Shown here: positions 23,698-30,908 of the stretch, piece by piece
How positions within the stretch are numbered: the stretch's first letter is position 1
Layout of the letters: each line of letters begins with the position of its first letter
From: a bacterium
GTDB lineage: Bacteria; Patescibacteriota; Doudnabacteria; UBA920
Length of the DNA stretch: 40,217 bases
Assembly (NCBI GenBank): GCA_021847435.1
Contig: JAJZRC010000004.1
Coordinates: 1-40,217 of the forward strand
Direction of reading: 5' to 3'
Notes under the pieces: model-generated
Seen by the model: only the letters and a program-made list of their open reading frames with translations
Database searches by the model: none
Told to the model about the DNA's origin: nothing
Made by a program: the position numbers and the translations under genes

Positions 23698-23902
23698 AAT
23701 TAGAGCAGAGGATAAGCGCAAATATGTCCTGCCGGAACAAAGGGATTTGCAGATTCTGCGCATGATATATCGACTCGAAAAGGCCAGGCTGTCAGATGCT
23801 GATAAAAAATATATCCGGCTGATCAGGACGCAGCTAAAGGCAGATTGGCGCAAACCATTAATTAGGTTTTTGCAAAATCTATTAAAAAAATATGAACTAT
23901 AA
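23669..23902 (+). CDS. Small basic hypothetical protein
   Basis: A 77-residue, Lys/Arg-rich, mostly helical protein starting MKINQEKKNKIRAEDKRKY. It overlaps the preceding gene by 29 bases in another frame and shares one base with the next start (TAATG at 23900-23904). Such tight packing supports a real gene. No family is recognised and there is no membrane helix or signal peptide. The in-frame ORF opens earlier, at 23615, but that would bury it deeper in the upstream gene, so ATG 23669 is preferred. Confidence 0.55.
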   Translation: MKINQEKKNKIRAEDKRKYVLPEQRDLQILRMIYRLEKARLSDADKKYIRLIRTQLKADWRKPLIRFLQNLLKKYEL

Positions 23903-24666
23903 TGAAAAAGAGCACTTCCTGGGGCAAGGTGGCCGGCTGGTATAACGAACTTCTGGAGGAGGGCGAAGATACTTACCAGGAAAAAGTCATTAAGCCGAAC
24001 TTGCTGAGGGTTTTAAGCCCCAAGCCAGGGGAAGAAATTTTGGACGCGGGCTGCGGCCAGGGATATTTTTCCAGAATTCTCGGATCTTTCGGGGTAAAAG
24101 TAGTCGGTTTGGATGCGGGTGTGGAACTGGTTAAAATAGCCAAGCAAATGGCCGGCAAAAACGAAACCTATTTGGTAGGCAACGCGGAAAAAATGAGCCA
24201 GCTGGCAAATGCGCGGTTTGACGCGGTCATTTGCGTGCTGGCCTTGCAGAATATGAAGAATCTGCAGGCGGCGCTGGGGGAAATGGCCAGGGTTTTAAAA
24301 CCGGGCGGCCGCGCGGTATTCGTGTTGAACCATCCCGTTTTTAGGATTCCAACCGCTTCGTCATGGGGATTTGACGAATCCAAAAAGACGCAATACCGCA
24401 GAATAGATTCCTATATGTCGGAAATCACCCAGGCTGTGGATATGACTCAGGGAATAAAAGACCCCAGCCGGAAAAAATTTACTTATTCCTTTCATCATCC
24501 TTTGCAGGTTTATTTTAAGGCATTTTACAAGCACAACCTGGCGGTAACGCGTCTGGAAGAATGGAATTCTCATAAGGTTTCTGACAAGGGCCCGCGCAAG
24601 GCGGCCGAAGACCGCGCCCGGAAGGAAACTCCGCTATTTATGTGTTTGGAACTCAAAAAGAATTAA
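23902..24666 (+). CDS. Class I SAM-dependent methyltransferase
   Basis: A 254-residue Rossmann-fold methyltransferase. Motif I is EEILDAGCGQGYFSRILG, motif II is VVGLDAGVELVKIAKQ, and the later blocks are NAEKMSQLANARFDAVICVL and MARVLKPGGRAVFVLNHPVF, as in Methyltransf_11/25 proteins. The C-terminal third (SSWGFDESKKTQYRRIDSYM) resembles enzymes methylating small molecules or lipids. The substrate is unknown. It is embedded between two small genes and gnd with almost no spacing, so it is probably in the zwf-gnd transcription unit. Confidence 0.87.
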   Translation: MKKSTSWGKVAGWYNELLEEGEDTYQEKVIKPNLLRVLSPKPGEEILDAGCGQGYFSRILGSFGVKVVGLDAGVELVKIAKQMAGKNETYLVGNAEKMSQLANARFDAVICVLALQNMKNLQAALGEMARVLKPGGRAVFVLNHPVFRIPTASSWGFDESKKTQYRRIDSYMSEITQAVDMTQGIKDPSRKKFTYSFHHPLQVYFKAFYKHNLAVTRLEEWNSHKVSDKGPRKAAEDRARKETPLFMCLELKKN

Positions 24667-24678
24667 GAATCTAGAAAT

Positions 24679-25629
24679 ATGAATCAAGAAAAAAAACAAC
24701 AGTTGGCAATTTTTGGTTTAGGCAAGATGGGCATGCAGATTGCCAAAAGGCTGCACAAGAACGGTTTTGAAGTTTTGGCCTGGAACAGGTCGGGGGAGCC
24801 GAGAGAAAAACTGCAGGAGTTTTTCTCCGAGTCAGGAATTAAGAATCAGGAATCAAGAGTTTTTTCGGAAGCCGATGCGGTTTTAGGCGCAATGACAAAT
24901 CAGCCGCGGGTTTTTTGGCTGATGCTGCCTTCCGATGTGATTGGAGAGTTTTTGGAACAGAAGCTCATGCCTCACCTGAAAGCCGGAGACATCGTGATTG
25001 ACGGAGGTAATACGTTTTATAAGGAAACCGTTCAGCGCGGCCAGATGCTTTCTGAAAAAGGGGTGGTGTTTTACGATTGCGGGACCAGCGGGGGAGTTTG
25101 GGGGGAAGAGAACGGCTTTGCGTTGATGGTCGGCGGGCCCAAAGAACAGTGGAATATCGCGCAGCCGATTTTTAAGGTGTTATCCGGCGGGGAGAATTAC
25201 GGCCTGGTCGGCAAAAACGGGGCCGGACATTTTGTTAAAATGGTGCATAACGGCATTGAGTACGGCATGATGGAAGCGATCGGCGAAGGATATGGCGTAA
25301 TGAAAGCGTCCGATTTGGATTTGGATCTTTTGCAGGTAACCAAAATCTACCAGGAAGGTTCGGTAATCCGTTCCTGGCTGATTGATCTGGTGCGCAATAT
25401 TTTTGAAAAAGAAGACATTGCGGGCACAAAAGGGGAAATAAACATGATGGGCGAAGGGGAGTGGACAGTGCAGGCCGGCCATGAGCTGAATGTGGACGTG
25501 CGGGTTTTGGAAGATGCCGTGAACGTGCGCAAAGAGTCCAAATTGCCGGAAAACCGGAATAAGTTTTCCAATAAAATCGTGGCGCTTTTAAGAAAGCAGT
25601 TCGGCGGGCATAGTATCAGTAAAGAATAA
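24679..25629 (+). CDS. gnd: 6-phosphogluconate dehydrogenase, short (about 300-residue) type
   Basis: A 316-residue enzyme of the short 6-phosphogluconate dehydrogenase class, often NAD-preferring. The N-terminal Rossmann fingerprint is FGLGKMGMQIAKRL, and the substrate blocks are VIDGGNTFYKETVQRG, CGTSGGVWGEENGFALMVGG and GAGHFVKMVHNGIEYG with the catalytic Lys. It oxidatively decarboxylates 6-phosphogluconate to ribulose 5-phosphate. It lies 12 bases after the methyltransferase. A small A/T-rich repeat (about 24833-24860, encoding SGIKNQESR) is inserted in the Rossmann domain where the family has a variable loop. Confidence 0.92.
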   Translation: MNQEKKQQLAIFGLGKMGMQIAKRLHKNGFEVLAWNRSGEPREKLQEFFSESGIKNQESRVFSEADAVLGAMTNQPRVFWLMLPSDVIGEFLEQKLMPHLKAGDIVIDGGNTFYKETVQRGQMLSEKGVVFYDCGTSGGVWGEENGFALMVGGPKEQWNIAQPIFKVLSGGENYGLVGKNGAGHFVKMVHNGIEYGMMEAIGEGYGVMKASDLDLDLLQVTKIYQEGSVIRSWLIDLVRNIFEKEDIAGTKGEINMMGEGEWTVQAGHELNVDVRVLEDAVNVRKESKLPENRNKFSNKIVALLRKQFGGHSISKE

Positions 25630-25631
25630 GC

Positions 25632-26792
25632 ATGATCAAAAAAATAGTTATTGGTACTACCGTGCTGTTGTTGATATTGCTGCTATTATCCTTAAAAAGT
25701 AAGGATAATGGCAAAAAATTAACCGGCGCTGAAAACGGCAATAAAGCCGCAGTTTCGGCTACTGACTCAAAGCGAACTTTTTTATTGGGTTTTACTCAAT
25801 GGCCTCCGAGTTTTGACGCAAAAGAAATTGAGTCCATGTACGGTTTTCAGAAACAAAATTCAGATTTATCCGTATATCATCAGGTGGAAGGGGTAGCATG
25901 GCCGGAAGCCTTGGCTGGAGGTAAATACCCTAAAAGACTTGTTGACAACTGGAATTTTGTAAAAAGCCATTTTCCCAAAGGCCGCCCGGTCTATTTGGCG
26001 CTGACCCCGCTAAACGATTCGCGCACGGGCCTGGCCAATTATGCCAACGAAAAAAGCGACCAGGAGGCCTTACCAGCGCCCTGGAGCGGGTATGCTTTAA
26101 ACCAACAGGAAGTCAAAAACGCTTACCTGAATTATGTCGAGGAGGCGGTAAATTTTTTCCAGCCAGAATTTCTAGCGATAGACATAGAAAGCAATGTTTT
26201 GCTTTCAAAAGACCCGAAAAAGTGGAATGAATTTCTGGACCTGCATGAATACATCTATAAAACACTTAAGAAAAAATACCCGGAGCTGGTAATTTTTTCC
26301 ACGGTGCAATATGAGCATCTAAATGCCACGCAGGCGGATGCTTTTGGCAAGGCAAAATTGCAGAAAGCGGAAGTGGAGAAATTGCTAAAAAATAGCGATC
26401 TTTTCGCACTGAGCACATATCCGTATATGAGCAAGATTAAGCCAGTTAGGGAAAGTTATTTTGACTTGGCATTAAGCTTAAATAAACCGATTGCCATTGC
26501 AGAGACGGGCTATGCTTCAAAAGATTTTTCTGTTTATGGCTACAAATTTGAACAGTCGCCCGAGGACCAGCGGCAATACTTTGATGTTCTGTTCAAGGCG
26601 GCGGCAGCGAATAATTTCAAGTTTATTGTCAATTTCGCGGCTTTTGATTACGTGAAATTGCTCCAAAGCCTGCCCAAGCCGGCCCGGGAATTGGCAGGAG
26701 TTTGGGTTTATACCGGCCTGAAAAATTCCGAAGGCGCAGATAAGCCGGCTTTTATGCTTTGGCAAAACGAGCTTGTTAAGCAGCTTGAATAA
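25632..26792 (+). CDS. Membrane-anchored TIM-barrel glycosidase-like protein
   Basis: A 386-residue protein with an N-terminal membrane anchor or uncleaved signal (residues 2-20, IKKIVIGTTVLLLILLLLS) and a polar linker, then a barrel-like domain from about residue 48. Two acidic residues sit where clan GH-A enzymes place theirs: E186 in FLAIDIESNVLL, after a predicted fourth strand, and E291 in PIAIAETGYAS, resembling the nucleophile strand. The overall look recalls GH53-like or unclassified glycosidases acting outside the cell. The exact family and substrate are not established. It starts two bases after gnd. Confidence 0.6.
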   Translation: MIKKIVIGTTVLLLILLLLSLKSKDNGKKLTGAENGNKAAVSATDSKRTFLLGFTQWPPSFDAKEIESMYGFQKQNSDLSVYHQVEGVAWPEALAGGKYPKRLVDNWNFVKSHFPKGRPVYLALTPLNDSRTGLANYANEKSDQEALPAPWSGYALNQQEVKNAYLNYVEEAVNFFQPEFLAIDIESNVLLSKDPKKWNEFLDLHEYIYKTLKKKYPELVIFSTVQYEHLNATQADAFGKAKLQKAEVEKLLKNSDLFALSTYPYMSKIKPVRESYFDLALSLNKPIAIAETGYASKDFSVYGYKFEQSPEDQRQYFDVLFKAAAANNFKFIVNFAAFDYVKLLQSLPKPARELAGVWVYTGLKNSEGADKPAFMLWQNELVKQLE

Positions 26793-26793
26793 T

Positions 26794-27405
26794 ATGCCCT
26801 ATTCTTCGTCGGAAAGAAGGATTTTTTATAAATTAAATTCGCCAAGCAAAATCCAGGATTTTGCGAATTCCTTAGAGTTTAACTTTGAGAAAAACGGCGA
26901 AACCTGCCAGAGTCCGCGGCGCGTGTTGAAATCAAAAAAAGCCCACTGCATGGAAGGCGCGCTTTTGGCAGCCGCGATTTTAGAATTCCACGGCCACCCG
27001 CCTTTGGTGATGGATTTAAGGAGCGTTAAGCCCCACGACGATGACCACGTAGTGGCGGTTTTTAAGGCTTATGGCTGCTTTGGCGCCATAAGCAAGACCA
27101 ACCACGGGGTGCTGAGGTACCGCGAGCCGGTTTACCGCACCTTGCGGGAATTGGCCGTATCCTATTTCCACGAATATTTTTTGGACAACGGGCAGAAGAC
27201 TTTACGGGAATATTCAGACTTGTTTAATTTAAGATTTTTCGACAGCATTAATTGGCACACTTCAGATGAAGAGTTGTTTGCCATTCCGAAACATTTGGAC
27301 AAAATTAGACACCGCAAGATTTTAAGCGAGAAACAAATCAAAAATTTAAGAAAAGCGGATGGTGTAGAAATTTTGGCAGGAAAGATTACAGAATACAAAA
27401 AATAA
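26794..27405 (+). CDS. Transglutaminase-like fold protein, hypothetical
   Basis: A 203-residue cytoplasmic protein. A candidate cysteine-protease/transglutaminase arrangement is visible: C52 in KKAHCMEGALLAAAILEFHG at the start of a helix, then H85 in HDDDHVVAVFK on a strand, and polar residues in GAISKTNHG. This is typical of the transglutaminase-like superfamily, but the activity is inferred. The ATG at 26794, one base after the previous stop, is preferred over the frame opening at 26773. It ends one base from the convergent bshA stop (27407), with no terminator visible between them. Confidence 0.6.
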   Translation: MPYSSSERRIFYKLNSPSKIQDFANSLEFNFEKNGETCQSPRRVLKSKKAHCMEGALLAAAILEFHGHPPLVMDLRSVKPHDDDHVVAVFKAYGCFGAISKTNHGVLRYREPVYRTLRELAVSYFHEYFLDNGQKTLREYSDLFNLRFFDSINWHTSDEELFAIPKHLDKIRHRKILSEKQIKNLRKADGVEILAGKITEYKK

Positions 27406-27406
27406 A

Positions 27407-28564
27407 TTAACTTTTCAGAATTTTTTCATAATATCCGAGATATTCGGATATTATTTTTTTATTGGAGAAATTAGCTTCAGCGCGCAAAAACCCGACCTCG
27501 CCCATTTTCCGGACAAGGGCGGGGGAGCTTGCCAGCTGCTTTATCTTTTTAGTGAAACCTTTTATGTCGCCAACCCGGACTAAAAATCCGGTTTTTTTGT
27601 TTTCCACGACTTCCGGCACGCCGCCTGTCCGGGAGGCGATTACCGGCTTTTTGTAGACCATTGTTTCTAAAATACCCATGCCAAATGATTCTTTTTCCGA
27701 AGTATACAAGCCAACATCAGCAGCGCTGATGTAATTTTGAATATCCTTTACGGCAGGCATGACTTTGATTCTATTTTGGATTTTCAGCTTTTTGGCCAGG
27801 GGAAGGAAGGGGGTGAAATCCGAGCCGGCGAGAATCAGCAGTTTAATGTTTGGTCCGGTTTTGGCAATAATTTTTAACAAGTCCGGAATTCTTTTTACCG
27901 GCCTTAAATTCGAAATATGAATTGCCAAAAAATCTTCGTTTTTTATTCTTAGGGACTTTCGCACGGCTTGCCGGGTTTTGGTAATAGATTTTGGGGAATA
28001 GGAGTTGTAAATTACCTCAATGGGCGTGGAAATTCTCAGGATTTTTTTAGTATCGTTTTTGAGGCTCTCAGAAACCGCAGTCACGCCGCAGGATCCCTCA
28101 ATGGAATATTTGATTATGGAATCCAAGTTAGGATCGCGGGCCAAAAGGGTAATGTCCGTGCCGTGCAAAGTAGTAATGACTTTTGGGAATCTCTGGCGCA
28201 AACTTTGGGCTACGTTTTTGGCAAGCAGGGCGGCGGTGGCGTGCGGCACCGCATAGTGCACGTGCAGGATATCCAGCCCGAAGTCGTGGTTGACCATGCC
28301 GATTTTTTCCGCCAGCGGCAGGGTATAGTCCGGATAGCGGAACACTTCGTACTCGTTTACTTTAACGCGGTGGTAATGGATATTTTTATTTTTCAGGCCA
28401 ATTCGAAAGGGGCGGTCGTAGGAAATAAAATGCACCTGGTGGCCGAGTCCGGCCAATTCATTGCCCAAATTGGTTGCCACAATGCCGCTCCCGCCGATGG
28501 AAGGATAGCAGACAATGCCAATTTTCAGATTTGGAATTTTAGATTTATGATTTAAAATTTTCAA
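27407..28564 (-). CDS. bshA: N-acetyl-alpha-D-glucosaminyl L-malate synthase-like glycosyltransferase
   Basis: A 385-residue GT4 glycosyltransferase with the BshA pattern: GIVCYPSIGGSGIVATNLGN at the N-terminus, DILHVHYAVPHATAALLA (about residues 98-115), TTLHGTDITLLARDP and the C-terminal ESFGMGILE with both GT4 glutamates. BshA joins UDP-GlcNAc and L-malate in the first step of bacillithiol synthesis. The neighbouring deacetylase and BshC-like genes support this role. It is the last gene of the operon in transcription order. The first 15 residues are encoded by an A/T-rich periodic stretch (about 28515-28564), so a slightly later start cannot be excluded. Confidence 0.88.
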   Translation of the reverse strand: MKILNHKSKIPNLKIGIVCYPSIGGSGIVATNLGNELAGLGHQVHFISYDRPFRIGLKNKNIHYHRVKVNEYEVFRYPDYTLPLAEKIGMVNHDFGLDILHVHYAVPHATAALLAKNVAQSLRQRFPKVITTLHGTDITLLARDPNLDSIIKYSIEGSCGVTAVSESLKNDTKKILRISTPIEVIYNSYSPKSITKTRQAVRKSLRIKNEDFLAIHISNLRPVKRIPDLLKIIAKTGPNIKLLILAGSDFTPFLPLAKKLKIQNRIKVMPAVKDIQNYISAADVGLYTSEKESFGMGILETMVYKKPVIASRTGGVPEVVENKKTGFLVRVGDIKGFTKKIKQLASSPALVRKMGEVGFLRAEANFSNKKIISEYLGYYEKILKS

Positions 28565-28576
28565 TTTCAGAAAAAT

Positions 28577-29269
28577 TTAATAATTTCTTGATGATAGGCT
28601 AATATCTTGCAGCGTATTTATTCTTACAGGGTCGTTTGTCCAAAGGCCTTGGGCGCATTTGGCTCCAATAGCGGTTCCAAGGGCTTTGGCGCGGGCCGTA
28701 ACCAGGCTTTCGTAGTCTTTGCTGGCCAGCTGGGAAGCATGGCGGTTGATCATTTCCACCCAAGCTTCATAAGCCTCGGAAGTGTCGATAACCACATCAA
28801 CAGGCGCGGCAAAATCCTGGGTAACGGGGTAGTAGTACAGCGCGGTTATTTTATGTACCGCCATATCTTTCAGTTCGCTCAGGCCGCCGTAGCGCGCGAA
28901 GCGTGCTGCGTCTCTTGTAATTTTTCCGGCCTGGGCGTGGTCGGGGTGCTGATTTTCGTCCGTATGGGGCGCCAAAACCACGTCCGGTTTAAATTGCCGA
29001 ATATGCCTGGCAATTGCAAACGCGTTTTCCGGAGTGTTTTTTATATGGCAGTCACCGCCCATTTCCAAAAATTCAATTTCCGCGCCCATTAATTTTGCGG
29101 CTTCGCGGGATTCTTCAGCGCGGCTCTCCGGAGTGCCCGCAGTGCCGGCTTCTCCTTTAGACAATACCAATAGTTTGATTGTTGCGCCATTCTTTGACTC
29201 TTTGGCCAAAAGGCTGCCGCAGCCGAATTCCAAATCATCGGGGTGCGCGCCGATCGCAAGTATTTTCAT
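28577..29269 (-). CDS. bshB: Bacillithiol biosynthesis deacetylase, PIG-L/LmbE family
   Basis: A 230-residue zinc deacetylase. The zinc motif AHPDD is at residues 8-12 (H9, D12) and the third ligand block is HPDH at 108-111. GEAGTAGTPESRAEESREAA matches the BshB1 signature. BshB removes the acetyl group from GlcNAc-malate in the second step of bacillithiol synthesis. It lies 14 bases after the BshC-like gene and 12 bases before bshA. The upstream spacer carries a short tandem of TAATAACC-like units. Confidence 0.9.
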   Translation of the reverse strand: MKILAIGAHPDDLEFGCGSLLAKESKNGATIKLLVLSKGEAGTAGTPESRAEESREAAKLMGAEIEFLEMGGDCHIKNTPENAFAIARHIRQFKPDVVLAPHTDENQHPDHAQAGKITRDAARFARYGGLSELKDMAVHKITALYYYPVTQDFAAPVDVVIDTSEAYEAWVEMINRHASQLASKDYESLVTARAKALGTAIGAKCAQGLWTNDPVRINTLQDISLSSRNY

Positions 29270-29283
29270 AGGTTATTAGGTTA

Positions 29284-30063
29284 TTAGGTTAATTCAATCC
29301 AGGCATGTCCCGGGTCGCTGATTTCTTCCCGGTCAACAAATTTTACCCCAGGGGCTGCCTGGGTGTCCATATAGTTTTGTTCGCCAGCCCCCCAAATATA
29401 GTGGGTGCAACCAATTACCGAATTCATCCAGGCAAACCGCTGGTCGCGGCCCGGATTTTTTTGCCATTTTTCGATTTTTTCCGGCAGGGGCATGGAAATA
29501 AATTTTCCACCGCCTTCGTGCAGGCTGGCAGAATTACCTTCGGAAATTTTTGCTCTGACCACTTCGCCCTGGTAGGGGATATCGGCATAGTATTCGCCGC
29601 TCAGCTCCAGGGCCTTTTCCCTAAAGGCCTTATCTGAGGATCTAACCACTTCAATGCCTTCCAGGATTCCGATTTTTTCGTACATATCCAGGCAAAAATC
29701 AGCGGCGGTTGCGGCATTAACCGTTCCAAAAATGTCCATCAGATTTTTATCCATGAAGCGGGGGAGCTGTTTTAATATTTCCGCTTTCCAAGCCTTGGGG
29801 ACGCGCTTTAAATACAAGGGCGAATATTTTTTTTGTACCTTGTTTTCCTGGGTGAAATTTAGCCTGGCTTCGGCTCCCGTGGCGCGATCCTGCATTAACG
29901 TGATGGTTTCCCGGTAGTCCGCATCGCTATCGTGGTAAAAAAAGACAATGCGGCCGCCCAGCTGATTTTGCAGGGCGCGGGCAGTTCGGATTTTAGCGAC
30001 CAGAAAACGTTTGGGAAAAAAACCGCATGGTTGCTGGCCGAAACAGATAACAGGCGTATTCAT
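29284..30063 (-). CDS. Half-length BshC-like protein (putative cysteine ligase for bacillithiol)
   Basis: A 259-residue protein, first in an operon with bshB and bshA. Two blocks resemble BshC: VICFGQQPCGFFPKRFLVAK (residues 5-24), against the family's GGQQAGLLTGPLYTIHK, followed by RIVFFYHDSDADYRE (38-52), against VPVFWVAGEDHDxxE. Near the C-terminus IWGAGEQNYMD (223-233) resembles IAGPGEINYW. Known BshC proteins are about 540 residues with a C-terminal coiled coil; this one is half that size and lacks the coiled coil. The likely role is the last step, adding cysteine to glucosaminyl-malate. The resemblance is read by eye and needs a profile search. Confidence 0.65.
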   Translation of the reverse strand: MNTPVICFGQQPCGFFPKRFLVAKIRTARALQNQLGGRIVFFYHDSDADYRETITLMQDRATGAEARLNFTQENKVQKKYSPLYLKRVPKAWKAEILKQLPRFMDKNLMDIFGTVNAATAADFCLDMYEKIGILEGIEVVRSSDKAFREKALELSGEYYADIPYQGEVVRAKISEGNSASLHEGGGKFISMPLPEKIEKWQKNPGRDQRFAWMNSVIGCTHYIWGAGEQNYMDTQAAPGVKFVDREEISDPGHAWIELT

Positions 30064-30069
30064 ATGGCT

Positions 30070-30077
30070 ATTTTATC
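30070..30077 (-). promoter_or_regulatory. Leaderless promoter of the bacillithiol-type operon
   Basis: On the minus strand TGA-TAAAAT (TAAAAT at 30075-30070) is an extended -10. The ATG at 30063 is six bases further on, so the transcript would start at or next to the start codon. Confidence 0.55.
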
Positions 30078-30154
30078 ATAAGGATATTTTTCCGCCAGAG
30101 GCAAGCTCGCTTCCGACAAAAGCTCTAAAATGCAAAAATTAAAATTGTCAAACC

Positions 30155-30196
30155 AAAGTAGAAATGTCCTAGCGCGGCCAAAGTGAAAATGTCCTA
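30155..30196 (+). repeat. Two near-identical 17-bp direct repeats in a gene-poor gap
   Basis: AAAGTAGAAATGTCCTA (30155-30171) and AAAGTGAAAATGTCCTA (30180-30196) differ at two positions and are eight bases apart. The rest of 30078-30287 shows no gene. The motif resembles sequence found near ends of some insertion sequences, so this may be the scar of a lost element. Confidence 0.6.
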
Positions 30197-30287
30197 CCTA
30201 CGCTAAAACCGAATTTAATGATAAAGCTTTTCGTTGTTAACTCAGAGGGTATCCGGATTTTTTTGTCCACCGGCCAAGCATCGCCTG

Positions 30288-30521
30288 ATGGCTGACCCAA
30301 GAATGCCCGGCTGCCTTGTAACCATGAACTTTTGTCTAATGGACATCTTTAGATTCGAATATGTTGAAAGCGCCATTGCCGGGGTGCAGAAGGCTCAAGC
30401 CTTTGCTGGACCGATGAAGCCCCAAAGGCAAGCCGGAGTTTTTCTGCATCGGATTCGGGCTGACAGCGGAGTCCTGCCCGGAAGATGGATGTGCGGTGTG
30501 CCCAAGGTAGTGCTGCGCTAA
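30288..30521 (+). CDS. Doubtful small ORF before a strong terminator
   Basis: An ATG at 30288 opens a 77-codon frame (MADPRMPGCLVTMNFCLMDI...) ending 20 bases before a strong terminator. No family, membrane helix, signal peptide or ribosome site is recognised, and the opposite strand is also open in part. The terminator shows that something is transcribed rightward here: either this frame or a non-coding RNA. The frame could be extended to a TTG at 30234. Confidence 0.25.
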   Translation: MADPRMPGCLVTMNFCLMDIFRFEYVESAIAGVQKAQAFAGPMKPQRQAGVFLHRIRADSGVLPGRWMCGVPKVVLR

Positions 30522-30541
30522 ACGGGACAACCGGACGCATG

Positions 30542-30580
30542 GCCGCCTCCCCGCGCGTGTTTTGCGGGGCGGCTTTCTTT
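30542..30580 (+). terminator. Strong terminator upstream of the copper locus
   Basis: GCCGCCTCCCCGC (30542-30554) pairs with GCGGGGCGGC (30564-30573) with a three-base interruption, followed by TTTCTTT. It isolates the copper promoter from upstream transcription. Confidence 0.8.
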
Positions 30581-30582
30581 GT

Positions 30583-30611
30583 TTGACAAATACCCCCAGG
30601 GGGTATACAAT
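30583..30611 (+). promoter_or_regulatory. Promoter of the copper locus
   Basis: A perfect TTGACA (30583-30588), a 17-bp spacer and TACAAT (30606-30611). The spacer is filled by the palindromic operator. The leader (about 30618-30635) contains a short tandem of TTGCTAA units before the csoR-like ATG. Confidence 0.8.
30590..30606. promoter_or_regulatory. CsoR-type operator
   Basis: ATACCCCCAGGGGGTAT is a perfect 17-bp palindrome centred on 30598 between the -35 and -10 boxes. Its C-tract/G-tract form matches the class of GC-tract operators bound by CsoR/RcnR family tetramers. Binding there would block RNA polymerase, giving metal-induced autoregulation. Confidence 0.82.
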
Positions 30612-30635
30612 AGAATTGCTAATTGCTAATTAAAT

Positions 30636-30902
30636 ATGCAAGAAAATTACAAAAAGAAGCTAATCCATCACCTTCACAGGATTAAAGGCCAAGTAGAGGG
30701 TATTGAAAGGATGGTGGAGGCCCGCAAATATTGCGTTGATATTATGACGCAAAGTTTGGCTGTGGAGAAATCCTTGGAGCGATTTAATGCCGACCTTTTA
30801 GAAAACCATTTAACCGAACACGTATTCCACCAGTTTATGCATGGCCAATCCGCCAAAGCGACAGACGAGATGCTGAAAATTTTTAAATTGAAAAATAAAT
30901 AG
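30636..30902 (+). CDS. CsoR/RcnR family metal-sensing repressor
   Basis: An 88-residue all-helical repressor: LIHHLHRIKGQVEGIERMVE, then KYCVDIMTQSLAVEKSLERF. Aligned to copper CsoR (Cys-His-Cys, spacing 25 and 4), the ligand positions here are C33, H58 and H62, so the third ligand is His, the arrangement of RcnR/FrmR-type members. The downstream genes are clearly for copper, so the metal sensed is most simply copper, but the ligand set leaves nickel, cobalt or an aldehyde signal possible. It lies directly after a CsoR-type operator, implying autoregulation and control of the locus. Confidence 0.9.
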   Translation: MQENYKKKLIHHLHRIKGQVEGIERMVEARKYCVDIMTQSLAVEKSLERFNADLLENHLTEHVFHQFMHGQSAKATDEMLKIFKLKNK

Positions 30903-30908
30903 CGTTTT

